Part shown: positions 46,054 to 54,314 of the stretch, piece after piece
How the letters are laid out: the number at the start of each line of letters is the position of its first letter
How positions within the stretch are numbered: the first letter of the stretch is position 1
Origin: an uncultured Isoptericola sp.
GTDB taxonomy: Bacteria; Actinomycetota; Actinomycetes; Actinomycetales; Cellulomonadaceae
Direction: 5' to 3'
DNA: 64,000 nt
NCBI GenBank assembly: GCA_947497265.1
Contig: CANMFP010000009.1
Location: 61,402-125,401, forward strand
Made by a program: the position numbers and the translations under genes
Notes under the pieces: generated by a model
Told to the model about the DNA's origin: nothing
The model's input: the letters and a program-made list of their open reading frames with translations, nothing else
Databases searched by the model: none

Positions 46054-46476
46054 CTACGGGAGGACGCGGAGCCGTCGGTCCCGCGCCGCGGTGGCGACGT
46101 GCTCGTCCCACGCCGCGACGAGGGTGTCGTCGTGCGCGACGGCGAGGGCGCTGGCCACGTGCACGGCGTCCCCGCCGCGCAGCGGGTGCGGCCCCGCGGC
46201 GAGCTCGGCCGCGGTGCCGGCGACGCGCGCGGTGAGCTCCACGAGGTGCAGGGCGGGCCAGAGCGCGGTCCAGCGGTCGAGCGCACGACGGCGGGAGCCC
46301 GGGTCGAGCACGCCGGCGCGCTCCCCCGCGGCGAGGGTCGCCCGCAGCTCCGTGTCGGCCAGCCGGGACGTGACGACGACGTCGGCCCGGTTCCACAGCG
46401 CGCTCGCCAGGTCGGAGCCGTGCTCGGGGACGCACAGCTTCACCAGCGCGCTGGCGTCGAAGTAGACGAGTGCCAT
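46054..46476 (-). CDS. PIN-domain (VapC-like) ribonuclease toxin
   Basis: 140 aa. Acidic PIN residues: Asp7 in VYFDASALVKLCVPE, Glu in DTELRATL near 43, Asp in GGDAVHVASAL near 100 and a final Asp near 119. Likely cleaves RNA. Starts 27 nt after the stop of a small antitoxin-like gene on the same strand. Confidence 0.88.
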   Translation of the reverse strand: MALVYFDASALVKLCVPEHGSDLASALWNRADVVVTSRLADTELRATLAAGERAGVLDPGSRRRALDRWTALWPALHLVELTARVAGTAAELAAGPHPLRGGDAVHVASALAVAHDDTLVAAWDEHVATAARDRRLRVLP

Positions 46477-46503
46477 CGGGGGCGGATCCTCTCAGCGGCT
46501 CAC

Positions 46504-46788
46504 TCAGCGGCGGATGCGCCGGACGAGGCCGGACAGACCGGAGCGGGAGGCACCGTTGGCCGCGCCCAGGGCCTGCGCCGTGGGCGGCACGGTGTGGGTG
46601 GGGCGCTCGGCCTGGGCCGGGGTGAGCAGACCGTCACGGACGAGCTCGCTCACCAGGTCGGCGCTGCCCACGCCGGTGAGCCGGGCGACCGGGACCCCAC
46701 GGTCGGTGACGACCACGTCCTCGCCGTCGCGAGCCCTCTCGATCCATGACTTCAGCTCGGCGCGCAACGCGCTGACGGATACCTCCAT
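46504..46788 (-). CDS. Phd/YefM-type antitoxin
   Basis: 94 aa. MEVSVSALRAELKSWIERARDGEDVVVTDRGVPVARLTG is a Phd/VapB N-terminal DNA-binding and dimerisation domain. The C-terminal part is variable and Ala/Arg-rich, as expected for the toxin-binding tail. Start ATG 46788; an in-frame upstream ATG at 46809 is possible. Located just before the PIN toxin gene, so together a type II toxin-antitoxin module. Confidence 0.85.
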   Translation of the reverse strand: MEVSVSALRAELKSWIERARDGEDVVVTDRGVPVARLTGVGSADLVSELVRDGLLTPAQAERPTHTVPPTAQALGAANGASRSGLSGLVRRIRR

Positions 46789-46831
46789 GACCAGCGACGG
46801 TACACCCACGAGCGGGAGCCGAACAGGGCTC

Positions 46832-47749
46832 TCACCGCGCGGGACCGCCGAAGAGCATCTTGGCCAGCAGGAGCATGAACGCGATCCAGCCGACCACGAA
46901 CGCCAGCCAGGACCACGCCCAGCCGCCGGCCAGGCCGACGACGACGAAGACGACGAACGCCGTCACCCAGATCACCGCCGTGAGGATGCCGAACCGCGCC
47001 GCGGCCTCGGGGTCGCGGTCGAACCGGTCGCCGACCGTGCCGTGCTCGGCCGTGACCTCGCGGAACCATGCCTTCTTGCGGTTGGTCTGCGTGGCACCGA
47101 GCCCGGCGAACAGCGCGGCCCCGCTCACGAGCAGGGGCGCGGCGAGCGCGGTCAGCCACAGCGGCCCGTCGGTGACGACGATGCCGACGAGCCCCAGCCC
47201 GCTGACGACGAGCCCGGCGGCCAGCCCGTATCCCGCGGCCCGGCGGCCCGGGACCGGGTGGTTGGTGGTGGTCTCCTGCGCCACGGAGCTGCCCACGATC
47301 CAGCCCGCCCCGAGCGCGGCGCCCAGCACCCATCCGACGAGCGCGCCCACGGGGGCGGTGAGGTTCCCGCTCAGGCCGAGGAGGGTCAGGGCGAGGAGCG
47401 CCGCGGTGCTGGCTCCCGCGAACACGAGGCTGACGACGAAGGCAGGCCGCGGCCGCACCTTGTTCGCGAGCATCGCCTGCGCCGTCGACGCGTACGCGGC
47501 GGACGACGAGGTGGGGGACGACGCGGCGGGCGACCGGGCCGGGTCCGCCGCCTCGGCGATGACAGCACGCACGTCGCCGAGCTCGTCGACGGCCTGGCGT
47601 GCCGCGTCGGCGGGGGCGGCGCCCGTGGCCTCGAGCTCGGCGGCCCGGGAGGTGAGGTTCGCCCGGATCTCCTCCTTGAGGTCCTGGACCTCTGCGGTCG
47701 GCTCGACGCCGGCGAATGCGTCGTCGAGGAGGCGGTGGACCGTGGTCAT
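46832..47749 (-). CDS. HAAS/permease-prefix domain membrane protein
   Basis: 305 aa. N-terminal helical domain (HRLLDDAFAGVEPTAEVQDLKEEIRANL, then AARQAVDELGDVRAVIAEA) as found next to PadR regulators; then about eight hydrophobic segments (AFVVSLVFAGASTAALLAL, PVGALVGWVLGAALGAGW, etc.). Starts ATG 47749, overlapping the PadR stop (ATGA), so the two are translationally coupled. PadR-HAAS pairs are common; the transported or sensed ligand is unknown. Confidence 0.85.
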   Translation of the reverse strand: MTTVHRLLDDAFAGVEPTAEVQDLKEEIRANLTSRAAELEATGAAPADAARQAVDELGDVRAVIAEAADPARSPAASSPTSSSAAYASTAQAMLANKVRPRPAFVVSLVFAGASTAALLALTLLGLSGNLTAPVGALVGWVLGAALGAGWIVGSSVAQETTTNHPVPGRRAAGYGLAAGLVVSGLGLVGIVVTDGPLWLTALAAPLLVSGAALFAGLGATQTNRKKAWFREVTAEHGTVGDRFDRDPEAAARFGILTAVIWVTAFVVFVVVGLAGGWAWSWLAFVVGWIAFMLLLAKMLFGGPAR

Positions 47750-48117
47750 GAGCGAGGTTCCTTGTCTGTCAGCAGGGTGTCGACGACGTCGCGGGTCGCG
47801 CGCCACGCGGCGACGTTGCGACGGAAGACGGCGCGGCCGGCGTCGGTGATCCGGTAGTACTTGCGACGCCCGCCCTGGGACTCGTCGCCCCAGTAGGCCT
47901 CGACCAGGCCGTCCCGGGTCAGACGGCGGTAGGTCGCGTAGAGCGTCGCCTCCTTGATCTCGTGCGCTCCGCCGGTGGCGTCACGGATCGCCTTGTAGAT
48001 CTCGAAGCCGTAGCGGTCCCCGCGGCGCAGCGTCGCGAGCACGATCGTGTCGGTGTGACCGCGCAGCAGGTCGGCGGAGAAGGCGTCCTCCGCCGGAGGG
48101 CTCTGATCGGGCTGCAT
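47746..48117 (-). CDS. PadR-family transcriptional regulator
   Basis: 123 aa. Winged helix: LLRGHTDTIVLATLRRGDRYGFEIYKAI near 16-43, KEATLYATYRRLTRDGLVEAYW near 54-75, RRKYYRITDAGRAVF near 83. Start ATG 48117; GTG 48120 just upstream is equally possible. A dyad immediately upstream is probably its own operator, giving autoregulation together with the coupled membrane gene. Confidence 0.92.
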   Translation of the reverse strand: MQPDQSPPAEDAFSADLLRGHTDTIVLATLRRGDRYGFEIYKAIRDATGGAHEIKEATLYATYRRLTRDGLVEAYWGDESQGGRRKYYRITDAGRAVFRRNVAAWRATRDVVDTLLTDKEPRS

Positions 48118-48122
48118 CACGA

Positions 48123-48137
48123 CAGGTACTGTATCTG
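48123..48137. promoter_or_regulatory. candidate PadR operator
   Basis: CAGGTACTGTATCTG is a 15-bp dyad with 7-bp arms (6 of 7 paired) directly before the padR-like start; it would block or overlap the promoter. The remaining gap to 48198 holds no other feature. Confidence 0.5.
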
Positions 48138-48198
48138 ATCAACTACTGGAGCCAACAGGTTCCTCTGACGCCGCGTCGGGGCGGCAGGATCGCGGGAG

Positions 48199-49332
48199 TC
48201 AGAGCTCGGGCAGGTGCTCGCGTGCCGCCCGGGGGTCTAGACCGCTCGCCTCGAGGGCGTCCACCACCGGTGAACGCAGCAGCACGACCAGCGACGCGAC
48301 GCGCAGGTCGCTACGGCCGACCACGTGCGGGTCGACCGCCGCCGCGACGTCCACCAGCAGCCGCCGGGCGTCCTCGACCGTGCCGCCGCCCCCGACGGCG
48401 GACGCCAGCAGCCGCGTCCCGCCGGCGAACCGTTCCACCTCGTCCGCGAGCGGACCGACGTCCGGCCACGTGCCGTCCGGCCCGACGACGGTCGGGGCGC
48501 GCCGGGCGAGCAGCCGGACGCTGCGCATGGCCCGGTCCACCAGCACCGCCTGCCCGACGATCTCGTGGATGTCGCCCCGTTGCGCCCGGTTGACGCCGAC
48601 CCGCGCGATGTCCTCCGCCTTGCGAGCCGTGTCCCGCCAGTCGGCCAGCACCGACTCCGACGCCCGGCCGCGCACCAGCGCCGCGCCCAGCTCGTCCATG
48701 TCGTGCTGCCGCAGCCCCCGCCCGACCGCCTCCAGCGTCTCGGCCAGCTCTGTCGTCGCCTCGTAGGCCAGGGAGCGCAGCCGCCGCAAGGGGTCGCTCG
48801 GCAGCAGCAGCGTGACGGCCAGGGCCACGACGCCGCCGACCGCCGCGTCGGCCCATCGGCCGAACGCACCCTCCGCCGCGACGGCGGCCGGCAGGCCGAC
48901 GACGACGATGGCCTGCACCCCGGCTTGCGTCACCAGCATCGGCCCGCGGTCGATGAACCGGGCGAGCACCGCCGAGACGAGGAGCACGACGGTGAGCTGC
49001 CACCAGCCCGCACCGATGAGGCCCACGATGACCTCGCCGATCCCGACGCCGACGGCGACCCCCACGGCGACGTCGGCGACGCGGCGCAGCTCCCGCTCGA
49101 ACGAGAAGCCGAGGCACACCCAGGCCGCGACGGCGGCGAAGAACGGCTGGTCGTGGCCGAGGACGAGCTGGGCCAGCAGGTAGGCGGCACCGGCCGCCAG
49201 CGACGCCTGGACGATCGGCCAGAACCCCGACCGCACCCGTGCGAGACCCTGCCGGATGCGGATCCGCCGGAGGAGCTTGCGCACCGCGGCACCCGCGGCT
49301 GAGCCCGCCTCCCGCGGGTCCGGCGCTCTCAC
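48199..49332 (-). CDS. FUSC/aromatic acid exporter-like membrane protein
   Basis: 377 aa. An N-terminal half with about five membrane spans (FWPIVQASLAAGAAYLLAQLVLG, FFAAVAAWVCLGFSF, VAVGVAVGVGIGEVIVGLI, TVVLLVSAVLARFI, AVGGVVALAVTLLLP) is followed by a cytoplasmic helical half. RELRRVADVAVGVAVGVG matches FUSC proteins. Presumed efflux of aromatic or toxic acids; substrate unknown. GTG 49332 was taken as start; it has no Shine-Dalgarno, so the start is uncertain. Its start lies 7 nt from the stop of ygfZ. Confidence 0.85.
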   Translation of the reverse strand: MRAPDPREAGSAAGAAVRKLLRRIRIRQGLARVRSGFWPIVQASLAAGAAYLLAQLVLGHDQPFFAAVAAWVCLGFSFERELRRVADVAVGVAVGVGIGEVIVGLIGAGWWQLTVVLLVSAVLARFIDRGPMLVTQAGVQAIVVVGLPAAVAAEGAFGRWADAAVGGVVALAVTLLLPSDPLRRLRSLAYEATTELAETLEAVGRGLRQHDMDELGAALVRGRASESVLADWRDTARKAEDIARVGVNRAQRGDIHEIVGQAVLVDRAMRSVRLLARRAPTVVGPDGTWPDVGPLADEVERFAGGTRLLASAVGGGGTVEDARRLLVDVAAAVDPHVVGRSDLRVASLVVLLRSPVVDALEASGLDPRAAREHLPEL

Positions 49333-49339
49333 CGCACGA

Positions 49340-50509
49340 TCACAGCAGGCTCTGGGCCCCGTCGCCACCGCGCGGGGTCAGCCCGCGCAACGTCTCGCCG
49401 CGGCCCTCGGGCCGGTCGGCGGACACGCCCTCGCCGGGCACGATCGTCTCCTGGGTGGCGTCGACGACCAGCTCCTGGGCGTCCGTACCGGTACCGACGG
49501 TGCCCACGACGACGAGCGGTGCATCGTCCGGCAGGTTCCGCTTGACCACGGCGAGGGCGACCGGGCCCAGCTCGTGGTGGCGCGCGACCGACGTCACCGT
49601 GCCGACCGCCTTGCCGTCCGCGCTGTCACGCCGGACCTCCGCGCCGCCCTCGGGCACCACGTGCTGCGACCCGTCGAGGTGGAGCATGACGATGCGCCGC
49701 GGGGGCCGGCCCAGGTTGTGCACCCGCGCGACCGTCTCCTGGCCGCGGTAGCAGCCCTTGTGCAGGTGGACGGCGGTGCGCAGCCAGTCGAGCTCGTGGG
49801 GCACGGAGCGGTCGTCCACCTCACGAGCGAGCCGCGGCCGCCACGCCTCGACCCGCAGGGCCTCGGTCGCCCAGGTGCCGGCGAGGCGCCATCCGGCGGC
49901 CTCCCGCTCGGCGACGGCGTCGGGGAGCGTCTCGCGCGGCACGAGCACGAGCCGCCACGCGCGGTCGGCGCCGGGGTGCTCCTCCTCCGGCGGGCCGTAC
50001 CGGGTGCCGCCGACGGCGACCCGCGGCCAGGTGTCCCACCACGTCACCGGCTCGCCCTCGACGCCCTCCGCCGCGACCGGCTCGCCGATCGCCGCGAAGG
50101 AGTCCGTCACGTCGTCGATCTCGACCTGCATCATGAACCGCATGCGGGTCAGCCAGGCGACGAGCGGCTCCACGTGGTCGCGCTCGGTGATCAGCCAGGT
50201 GGACGTGCCGTCGTCGACGACGCCGAGCGCGTGCTCGATCCGGCCCTGCGGGGAGAGCACGAACAGCTCGGTGGAGGTGCGCGGCGCGAGGTGCTCCACG
50301 TCCTGCGAGGTGATGGAGTGCAGCCAGCTCAGGCGGTCGGGGCCCGTCAGGCGCACGACGCCGAGGTGGGACTGGTCGACGACGGCGCCGCCGCGGGCGA
50401 GCGCGCGCTGCTCGGCGACGGGCTCGCCGTAGTGCCAGGCGATGCCCTCGTCGGGCCCGGTCGCCGCGACGGCGCCGGGACGGTCCAGGATCGGGCTGCG
50501 GTAGGTCAT
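49340..50509 (-). CDS. ygfZ: folate-binding protein YgfZ (GcvT-like)
   Basis: 389 aa. Tetrahydrofolate-dependent protein supporting Fe-S cluster enzymes. The signature KGCYRGQETVARVHNLG is near residue 255, with SHLGVVRLTGPDRLSWLHSITSQDV near 47-70 and TELFVLSPQGRIEHAL near 80. Start ATG 50509 overlaps the nitrobindin stop (ATGA), so the two are coupled. The FABP-like protein and YgfZ are commonly adjacent in actinobacteria. Confidence 0.93.
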   Translation of the reverse strand: MTYRSPILDRPGAVAATGPDEGIAWHYGEPVAEQRALARGGAVVDQSHLGVVRLTGPDRLSWLHSITSQDVEHLAPRTSTELFVLSPQGRIEHALGVVDDGTSTWLITERDHVEPLVAWLTRMRFMMQVEIDDVTDSFAAIGEPVAAEGVEGEPVTWWDTWPRVAVGGTRYGPPEEEHPGADRAWRLVLVPRETLPDAVAEREAAGWRLAGTWATEALRVEAWRPRLAREVDDRSVPHELDWLRTAVHLHKGCYRGQETVARVHNLGRPPRRIVMLHLDGSQHVVPEGGAEVRRDSADGKAVGTVTSVARHHELGPVALAVVKRNLPDDAPLVVVGTVGTGTDAQELVVDATQETIVPGEGVSADRPEGRGETLRGLTPRGGDGAQSLL

Positions 50510-51087
50510 GAGAGGCCGTCGACGCGGTCGAGCTCGCCGGAGGCGTACGAACCCATCGGGTGGCCGAACGCAGCGAGCTCCTCCAGCCACAGCAGGCGGC
50601 CCTCGACGTTGCCGTAGAGCCGCTTGGCGGCCGTCACCTCGGCCGCGGTGGACGTGCGCGCGACGAAGTCGGTGGCGAGGTCCACGCGACCGTCGCCCAC
50701 GAGCCCCAGGAACAGCGAGAGCCGGCCCGACGCGTCGGTCACCAGCACCTCGAGCGCGTGCTTGCCGTCGGGCAGGTCGTCCGGACGGTCCGACGAGATG
50801 CGCCAGTAGCCGGTCTCGGTCGACCACACCGTGTCGAAGGCGTCCTCGCCCTCGGTGCCGTCGGCGTCGCCGGTCGTCTCGCCGTCGGCCGCCGCGGCCG
50901 AACGGACGCGCAGCGTCGAGGTGAAGCGCAGGTACGGCCCGCCGTCGTGGTCGAAGACCAGCTCCTGACGGAACGGTGTCTCGGCGATGCCCTCGTACTT
51001 GATGACGCCTGCACCCGTCCACCGGCCGACCAGCCAGGCGAGCGGGTACACCTCGGGCGCGAGACCCTCGGGGAAGGCGAAAGGCAT
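50506..51087 (-). CDS. nitrobindin-type FABP-like heme protein (DUF1794)
   Basis: 193 aa. WLVGRWTGAGVIKYEGI near residue 19 is the GxWxGxG motif of nitrobindins, 10-stranded beta barrels that bind ferric heme and NO/peroxynitrite. The segment ADGETTGDADGTEGEDAFDTVW is an extra acidic loop. TAAKRLYGNVEGRLLWLEELAAFG near 155 is conserved, with the C-terminal His expected to ligate heme. Start ATG 51087 overlaps the stop of a 37-residue membrane protein. Confidence 0.9.
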   Translation of the reverse strand: MPFAFPEGLAPEVYPLAWLVGRWTGAGVIKYEGIAETPFRQELVFDHDGGPYLRFTSTLRVRSAAAADGETTGDADGTEGEDAFDTVWSTETGYWRISSDRPDDLPDGKHALEVLVTDASGRLSLFLGLVGDGRVDLATDFVARTSTAAEVTAAKRLYGNVEGRLLWLEELAAFGHPMGSYASGELDRVDGLS

Positions 51088-51200
51088 CAGCGCTGACCCT
51101 GGAACAGCTTGTAGACGACGTAGCCCGCGAACCAGGTGACCGCGACGACGGTGACGACCAGCAGGCTGGTGAAAAAGATCTCGAGTGCTTCGACCGACAT
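51087..51200 (-). CDS. 37-residue single-span membrane protein
   Basis: ATG 51200 encodes MSVEALEIFFTSLLVVTVVA, then VTWFAGYVVYKLFQGQR and TGA, which overlaps the nitrobindin ATG (ATGA-type). One hydrophobic span of about 20 residues with a basic C-terminus. GGATCGAGGC upstream may be a weak ribosome site. The coding potential is supported by the stop-start overlap and by hydrophobicity. Function unknown. Confidence 0.65.
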   Translation of the reverse strand: MSVEALEIFFTSLLVVTVVAVTWFAGYVVYKLFQGQR

Positions 51201-51228
51201 GCCTCGATCCTAACCGCGGCGGCGCGGC

Positions 51229-51234
51229 TAGGGT
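51229..51234 (+). promoter_or_regulatory. -10 element before the DsrE-like gene
   Basis: TAGGGT ends 7 nt before ATG 51242; CGGAG follows it and could serve as a Shine-Dalgarno instead. Confidence 0.4.
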
Positions 51235-51241
51235 CGGAGCT

Positions 51242-51619
51242 ATGACCGAGACCACATCGCAGCGTTCCCTCGTCGTCAAGACCACGGCCGGCACCGAGCG
51301 GGCGGAGGCCACCAACCAGGCCCTGACCGTCGCCGCCGCGGCCGTGGCAGCGGGTGTGGACGTCTCCCTGTGGCTGACGGGCGAGTCCGCGTGGCTGGCG
51401 CTGCCCGGCCGGGCGGACGAGCTCGAGCTGGAGCATGCGGCGCCGGCCGCCGACCTGCTCGCCGCGGTCCTCCTGGCCGGCACCGTCACCCTGTGCACGC
51501 AGTGCGCGGCACGGCGCGACATCGGCCCCGGCGACGTGCTCGACGGCGTTCGGATCGCAGGAGCGCCGGTGTTCGTCGAGGAGTCGCTGCGCCCCGGCGC
51601 GCAGGCGCTCGTCTACTGA
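51242..51619 (+). CDS. DsrE/DsrF-like protein
   Basis: 125 aa. SLVVKTTAGTERAEATNQALTVAAAAVAAGVDVSLWLTGE is the DsrE fold; TVTLCTQCAARRDIGPGDVLDGVRIAGAPVFVEE carries two Cys that may handle persulfide sulfur. Cytoplasmic. Divergent from the nitrobindin unit; convergent with DUF4395. Unknown precise role. Confidence 0.85.
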   Translation: MTETTSQRSLVVKTTAGTERAEATNQALTVAAAAVAAGVDVSLWLTGESAWLALPGRADELELEHAAPAADLLAAVLLAGTVTLCTQCAARRDIGPGDVLDGVRIAGAPVFVEESLRPGAQALVY

Positions 51620-51647
51620 GCCGCGCGCCCGGCACGGGCGGGCAGCG

Positions 51648-52133
51648 TCAGGCGCGGGCGCGCCGCAGCCGCCGGCCGATCACGTAGAGCTCGCAGCCGA
51701 GGCAGAGCCCCACGGTGGCGTTGAGCGCCGCCGCGAGGAAGGCGACCCCGGCCGCCCACGGCACGGCCGCCAGGACCCCGGCCAGACCCAGGACGACGCC
51801 CACGCCGGTCACGACGAGCCCCACCAGCTGGGCGAACCGCGGCGGACGCGGGTCCTCCAAGTGCTCCGGACGGCCGAGACGTGGGCGGACCAGGACGCGG
51901 AACAGCCAGCCCTGCCAGGTCGCCCTCGGACCCCACACCGCACCGGGCAGGAAGCTCAGCGCGACGACGGCGAGCAGCACCAGCGCCGGGGTGGTGGGCC
52001 CCAGGAGCACGACGACGGCGAGCATGGCCGCCGTGATGCCCGCGCCGACACGCGGGCCGCGGGGATCGATCCCGGCGGGCTCCGCCGTCGTCCCGTGCGG
52101 GGCCTCGAGGTCGGTGCGGTGGCTGCGGGTCAT
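51648..52133 (-). CDS. DUF4395 family membrane protein
   Basis: 161 aa. IDPRGPRVGAGITAAMLAVVVLLG begins the domain; hydrophobic segments at about 30-46, 49-65, 104-122 and 124-142; the closing CLGCELYVIGRRLRRAR contains two Cys. Starts ATG 52133 overlapping the thioredoxin stop. DUF4395 frequently pairs with a membrane-anchored thioredoxin, suggesting a joint thiol-transfer role. Confidence 0.88.
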   Translation of the reverse strand: MTRSHRTDLEAPHGTTAEPAGIDPRGPRVGAGITAAMLAVVVLLGPTTPALVLLAVVALSFLPGAVWGPRATWQGWLFRVLVRPRLGRPEHLEDPRPPRFAQLVGLVVTGVGVVLGLAGVLAAVPWAAGVAFLAAALNATVGLCLGCELYVIGRRLRRARA

Positions 52134-52600
52134 GCGTTCCTCCCGGAAGGCTGGTCGATCGGGGTGACGGCGTCGAGCGCGGCACGAGCCTGGGCGGGGG
52201 TCATGGCGCCCGAGGCGCGAGCGACCTCGGCCCCGGCGGCGTCGAGCACGAGCACGGTCGGGGTGCGCAGCACGCCCGCCCGGAGCGAGAGGTCGAGGTG
52301 GGTCTCGACGTCGACCTCGACGTGGACGACGCCGGGCGCCTCGGCCGCGAGCGCCGCGAGCACCCGGGCGGTGGCGCGGCAGGGCGCGCACACCGGGGCC
52401 GAGAACTGCAGGAACGTGGCCCGCGCACCCGCTGCGGCGCCGAGGGCGTCGAGGTCCGCGGCCCAGCGGTCCGGGGCCGCACCGCGCCCGCTCGAACCGC
52501 CGTCGGGCCGGCGGAGGCGGCCCTGGCCGCGGCGCCAGACGAGGGCGACGACGACGGTCAGCACGACGAGCGCGACGAGCGCCGGCCACTGCGCGGACAT
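52130..52600 (-). CDS. membrane-anchored thioredoxin-fold protein
   Basis: 156 aa. An N-terminal anchor (ALVALVVLTVVVALVWRRGQG, about 7-26) precedes a thioredoxin domain with redox motif CAPC in FLQFSAPVCAPCRATARVLA near 72-78 and cis-Pro in VLRTPTVLVL near 112. Sits outside the membrane or loosely tethered. Start ATG 52600. Divergent from YceI over a region with a strong dyad. Confidence 0.9.
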   Translation of the reverse strand: MSAQWPALVALVVLTVVVALVWRRGQGRLRRPDGGSSGRGAAPDRWAADLDALGAAAGARATFLQFSAPVCAPCRATARVLAALAAEAPGVVHVEVDVETHLDLSLRAGVLRTPTVLVLDAAGAEVARASGAMTPAQARAALDAVTPIDQPSGRNA

Positions 52601-52640
52601 CTGGACCCCCCTGGTGCTCACCGGCTGGTGCTCCCCCGGC

Positions 52641-52670
52641 GGGAACATATCCGTTTGCATGAATGTTCCC
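52641..52670. promoter_or_regulatory. candidate operator between thioredoxin and YceI genes
   Basis: GGGAACAT (52641-52648) and ATGTTCCC (52663-52670) form an 8-bp perfect inverted repeat with a 14-bp AT-richer spacer. Half-site centres are 22 bp apart, about two helix turns. It lies in the 190-bp divergent region and could control both sides. Confidence 0.5.
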
Positions 52671-52790
52671 CGGTACCGTGGAGCCTGCGATGCGCCGTAG
52701 CGTACGCGTCCCCACGCCACGGCACTGCCGCCAACCCGCACACGAGACGGGTGCCCTGGCAGCCGCCGCGGGCACCCAGGAGGACCCGCG

Positions 52791-53453
52791 ATGACCGAAG
52801 CCCCCACCCGGATCTGGAACGACCTCGTCGTCCCCGCACCCGGGACGTACGAGCTGGACGTCGCCCACCAACGCATCGGTTTCCTGGCGATGCACATGAT
52901 GGTGAGCCCCGTCCGGGGTCAGTTCGGCACCGGATCCGCGGTGATCCACGTCGCCGAGGACCCGCTCGCCTCGACGGTGGCGGCCTCGATCGACGCCGCG
53001 TCGATCGAGACGGCCAACGCCGACCGCGACGCGCACCTCAAGAACCCGGACTTCCTCGATGTCGAGGTGTTCCCCACGATCGAGTTCCGGTCCACCGGGG
53101 TGGAGTGGAACCCGGCGCCCGACCCGATGTTCTCGTGGGCGGCGCTCAAGGGCCGCATGCCCGGCCGGGACGTCGACACCCAGCGTGCGGCGGCCGGGTC
53201 GAGCACCAAGTTCGTGCTCCACGGTCACCTGACCATCCGCGGGATCACGCACCCGATCGCGCTCGACGCGGAGTTCGGCGGCGTCGGCACCGACCCCTAC
53301 GGCCGCCACCTCTTCGGGTTCAACGCCACGGCCGACTTCGAGCGGGAGAAGTTCGGGCTGCTGTGGAACGTCGCGCTGGAGGCCGGCGGCGTGCTGGTGG
53401 CCAAGACCGTCCGCATCGAGATCGCGGGCGAGGCCCTCCGCGTCGAGGGATGA
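52791..53453 (+). CDS. YceI-family lipocalin-like protein
   Basis: 220 aa. GTYELDVAHQRIGFLAMHMMVSPVRGQF near residue 17, VAASIDAASIETANADRDAHLKNPDFLDVEVFPTIEFRST near 65-105 and LTIRGITHPIALDAEFGGVGTDPYGRHLFGFNATADF near 143-180 are the YceI pattern; members bind polyisoprenoids or are induced by stress. No signal peptide is seen, so it is cytoplasmic here. Start ATG 52791 with AGGAGG upstream. Confidence 0.9.
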   Translation: MTEAPTRIWNDLVVPAPGTYELDVAHQRIGFLAMHMMVSPVRGQFGTGSAVIHVAEDPLASTVAASIDAASIETANADRDAHLKNPDFLDVEVFPTIEFRSTGVEWNPAPDPMFSWAALKGRMPGRDVDTQRAAAGSSTKFVLHGHLTIRGITHPIALDAEFGGVGTDPYGRHLFGFNATADFEREKFGLLWNVALEAGGVLVAKTVRIEIAGEALRVEG

Positions 53454-53492
53454 GGCCCGTCGGCGCCGGGCCGCGCCGGACGACGGCGCGCG

Positions 53493-54227
53493 TCAGATGA
53501 CGACGCGGCCCACCACGAACACGAGGATCCCGGTCACCACGACCGGGATCGCCGCAGCGGTCAGGCCCGCCCGGCGTCGGGCCAGCGTCGGCTGGCGCTC
53601 GAAGAGGAACCGCAGGGCCGCGGCGACCAGGCCCGCCACGATCCCCGTGACCATGCCGGTGACCGGCTCGACCTCCGGGACCACCGTCGCGGTGCCCGCG
53701 CCCGCGACGGCGCCGAACGCCACCGACAGCAGCGAACCGGTCCACCCGCCGGCGATCGGGAGCGCCGAGACGGCGGCGGCGACGGCGAGCGCCACGGCAC
53801 TGGTCAGCACGAGCGCCGCACCGGCGTCCGACCGGCCCGTGGCGACCCATCCGGAGGCGGAGACCGCGACGACGATCCCCGCCGTCATGCCGCTCACCGA
53901 CTCCACGAGCCGGGGCCGGCCGCCACGCCGGAGCATCTGCGCCACGAAGGCCAGGACCAGCGCCATCGCGATCACCAGGGGGACGTTGCGCAGCACGGGC
54001 TCGTCCTCGGTCGCCCAGGCCATCGCCACGCCACCGAGCCCGGCCAGCAGCACCACGAGCACGGTCGCGCCGTCCGCCGGGAGCCGCAGCAGCGCGGCCC
54101 AGCCGATCGCCACGAGGGCGACGAGACCGGCCGCCGCGGCCGTCGTCCACAGCGGCCCCAGATACGCCGCCGCGGCGACGAGCGCGGCGAGCGCGGCGGT
54201 CGTCACGGCACGGGTGGTCACGGTCAC
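53493..54227 (-). CDS. multi-span membrane protein, unknown function
   Basis: 244 aa, about seven hydrophobic segments ([131 protein letters not shown]). No recognised family. Start GTG 54227 (VTVTTRAV), with GTG 54221 as alternative. Divergent from glnR. Confidence 0.75.
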   Translation of the reverse strand: MTVTTRAVTTAALAALVAAAAYLGPLWTTAAAAGLVALVAIGWAALLRLPADGATVLVVLLAGLGGVAMAWATEDEPVLRNVPLVIAMALVLAFVAQMLRRGGRPRLVESVSGMTAGIVVAVSASGWVATGRSDAGAALVLTSAVALAVAAAVSALPIAGGWTGSLLSVAFGAVAGAGTATVVPEVEPVTGMVTGIVAGLVAAALRFLFERQPTLARRRAGLTAAAIPVVVTGILVFVVGRVVI

Positions 54228-54314
54228 GACGAAGAGTCTCGCATGCCGACCCGTTGTGATCTCCGGCGCGGGGCACGGTACCTTTACCACCACCGGTGGC
54301 GGGAGGAGGTGCGC

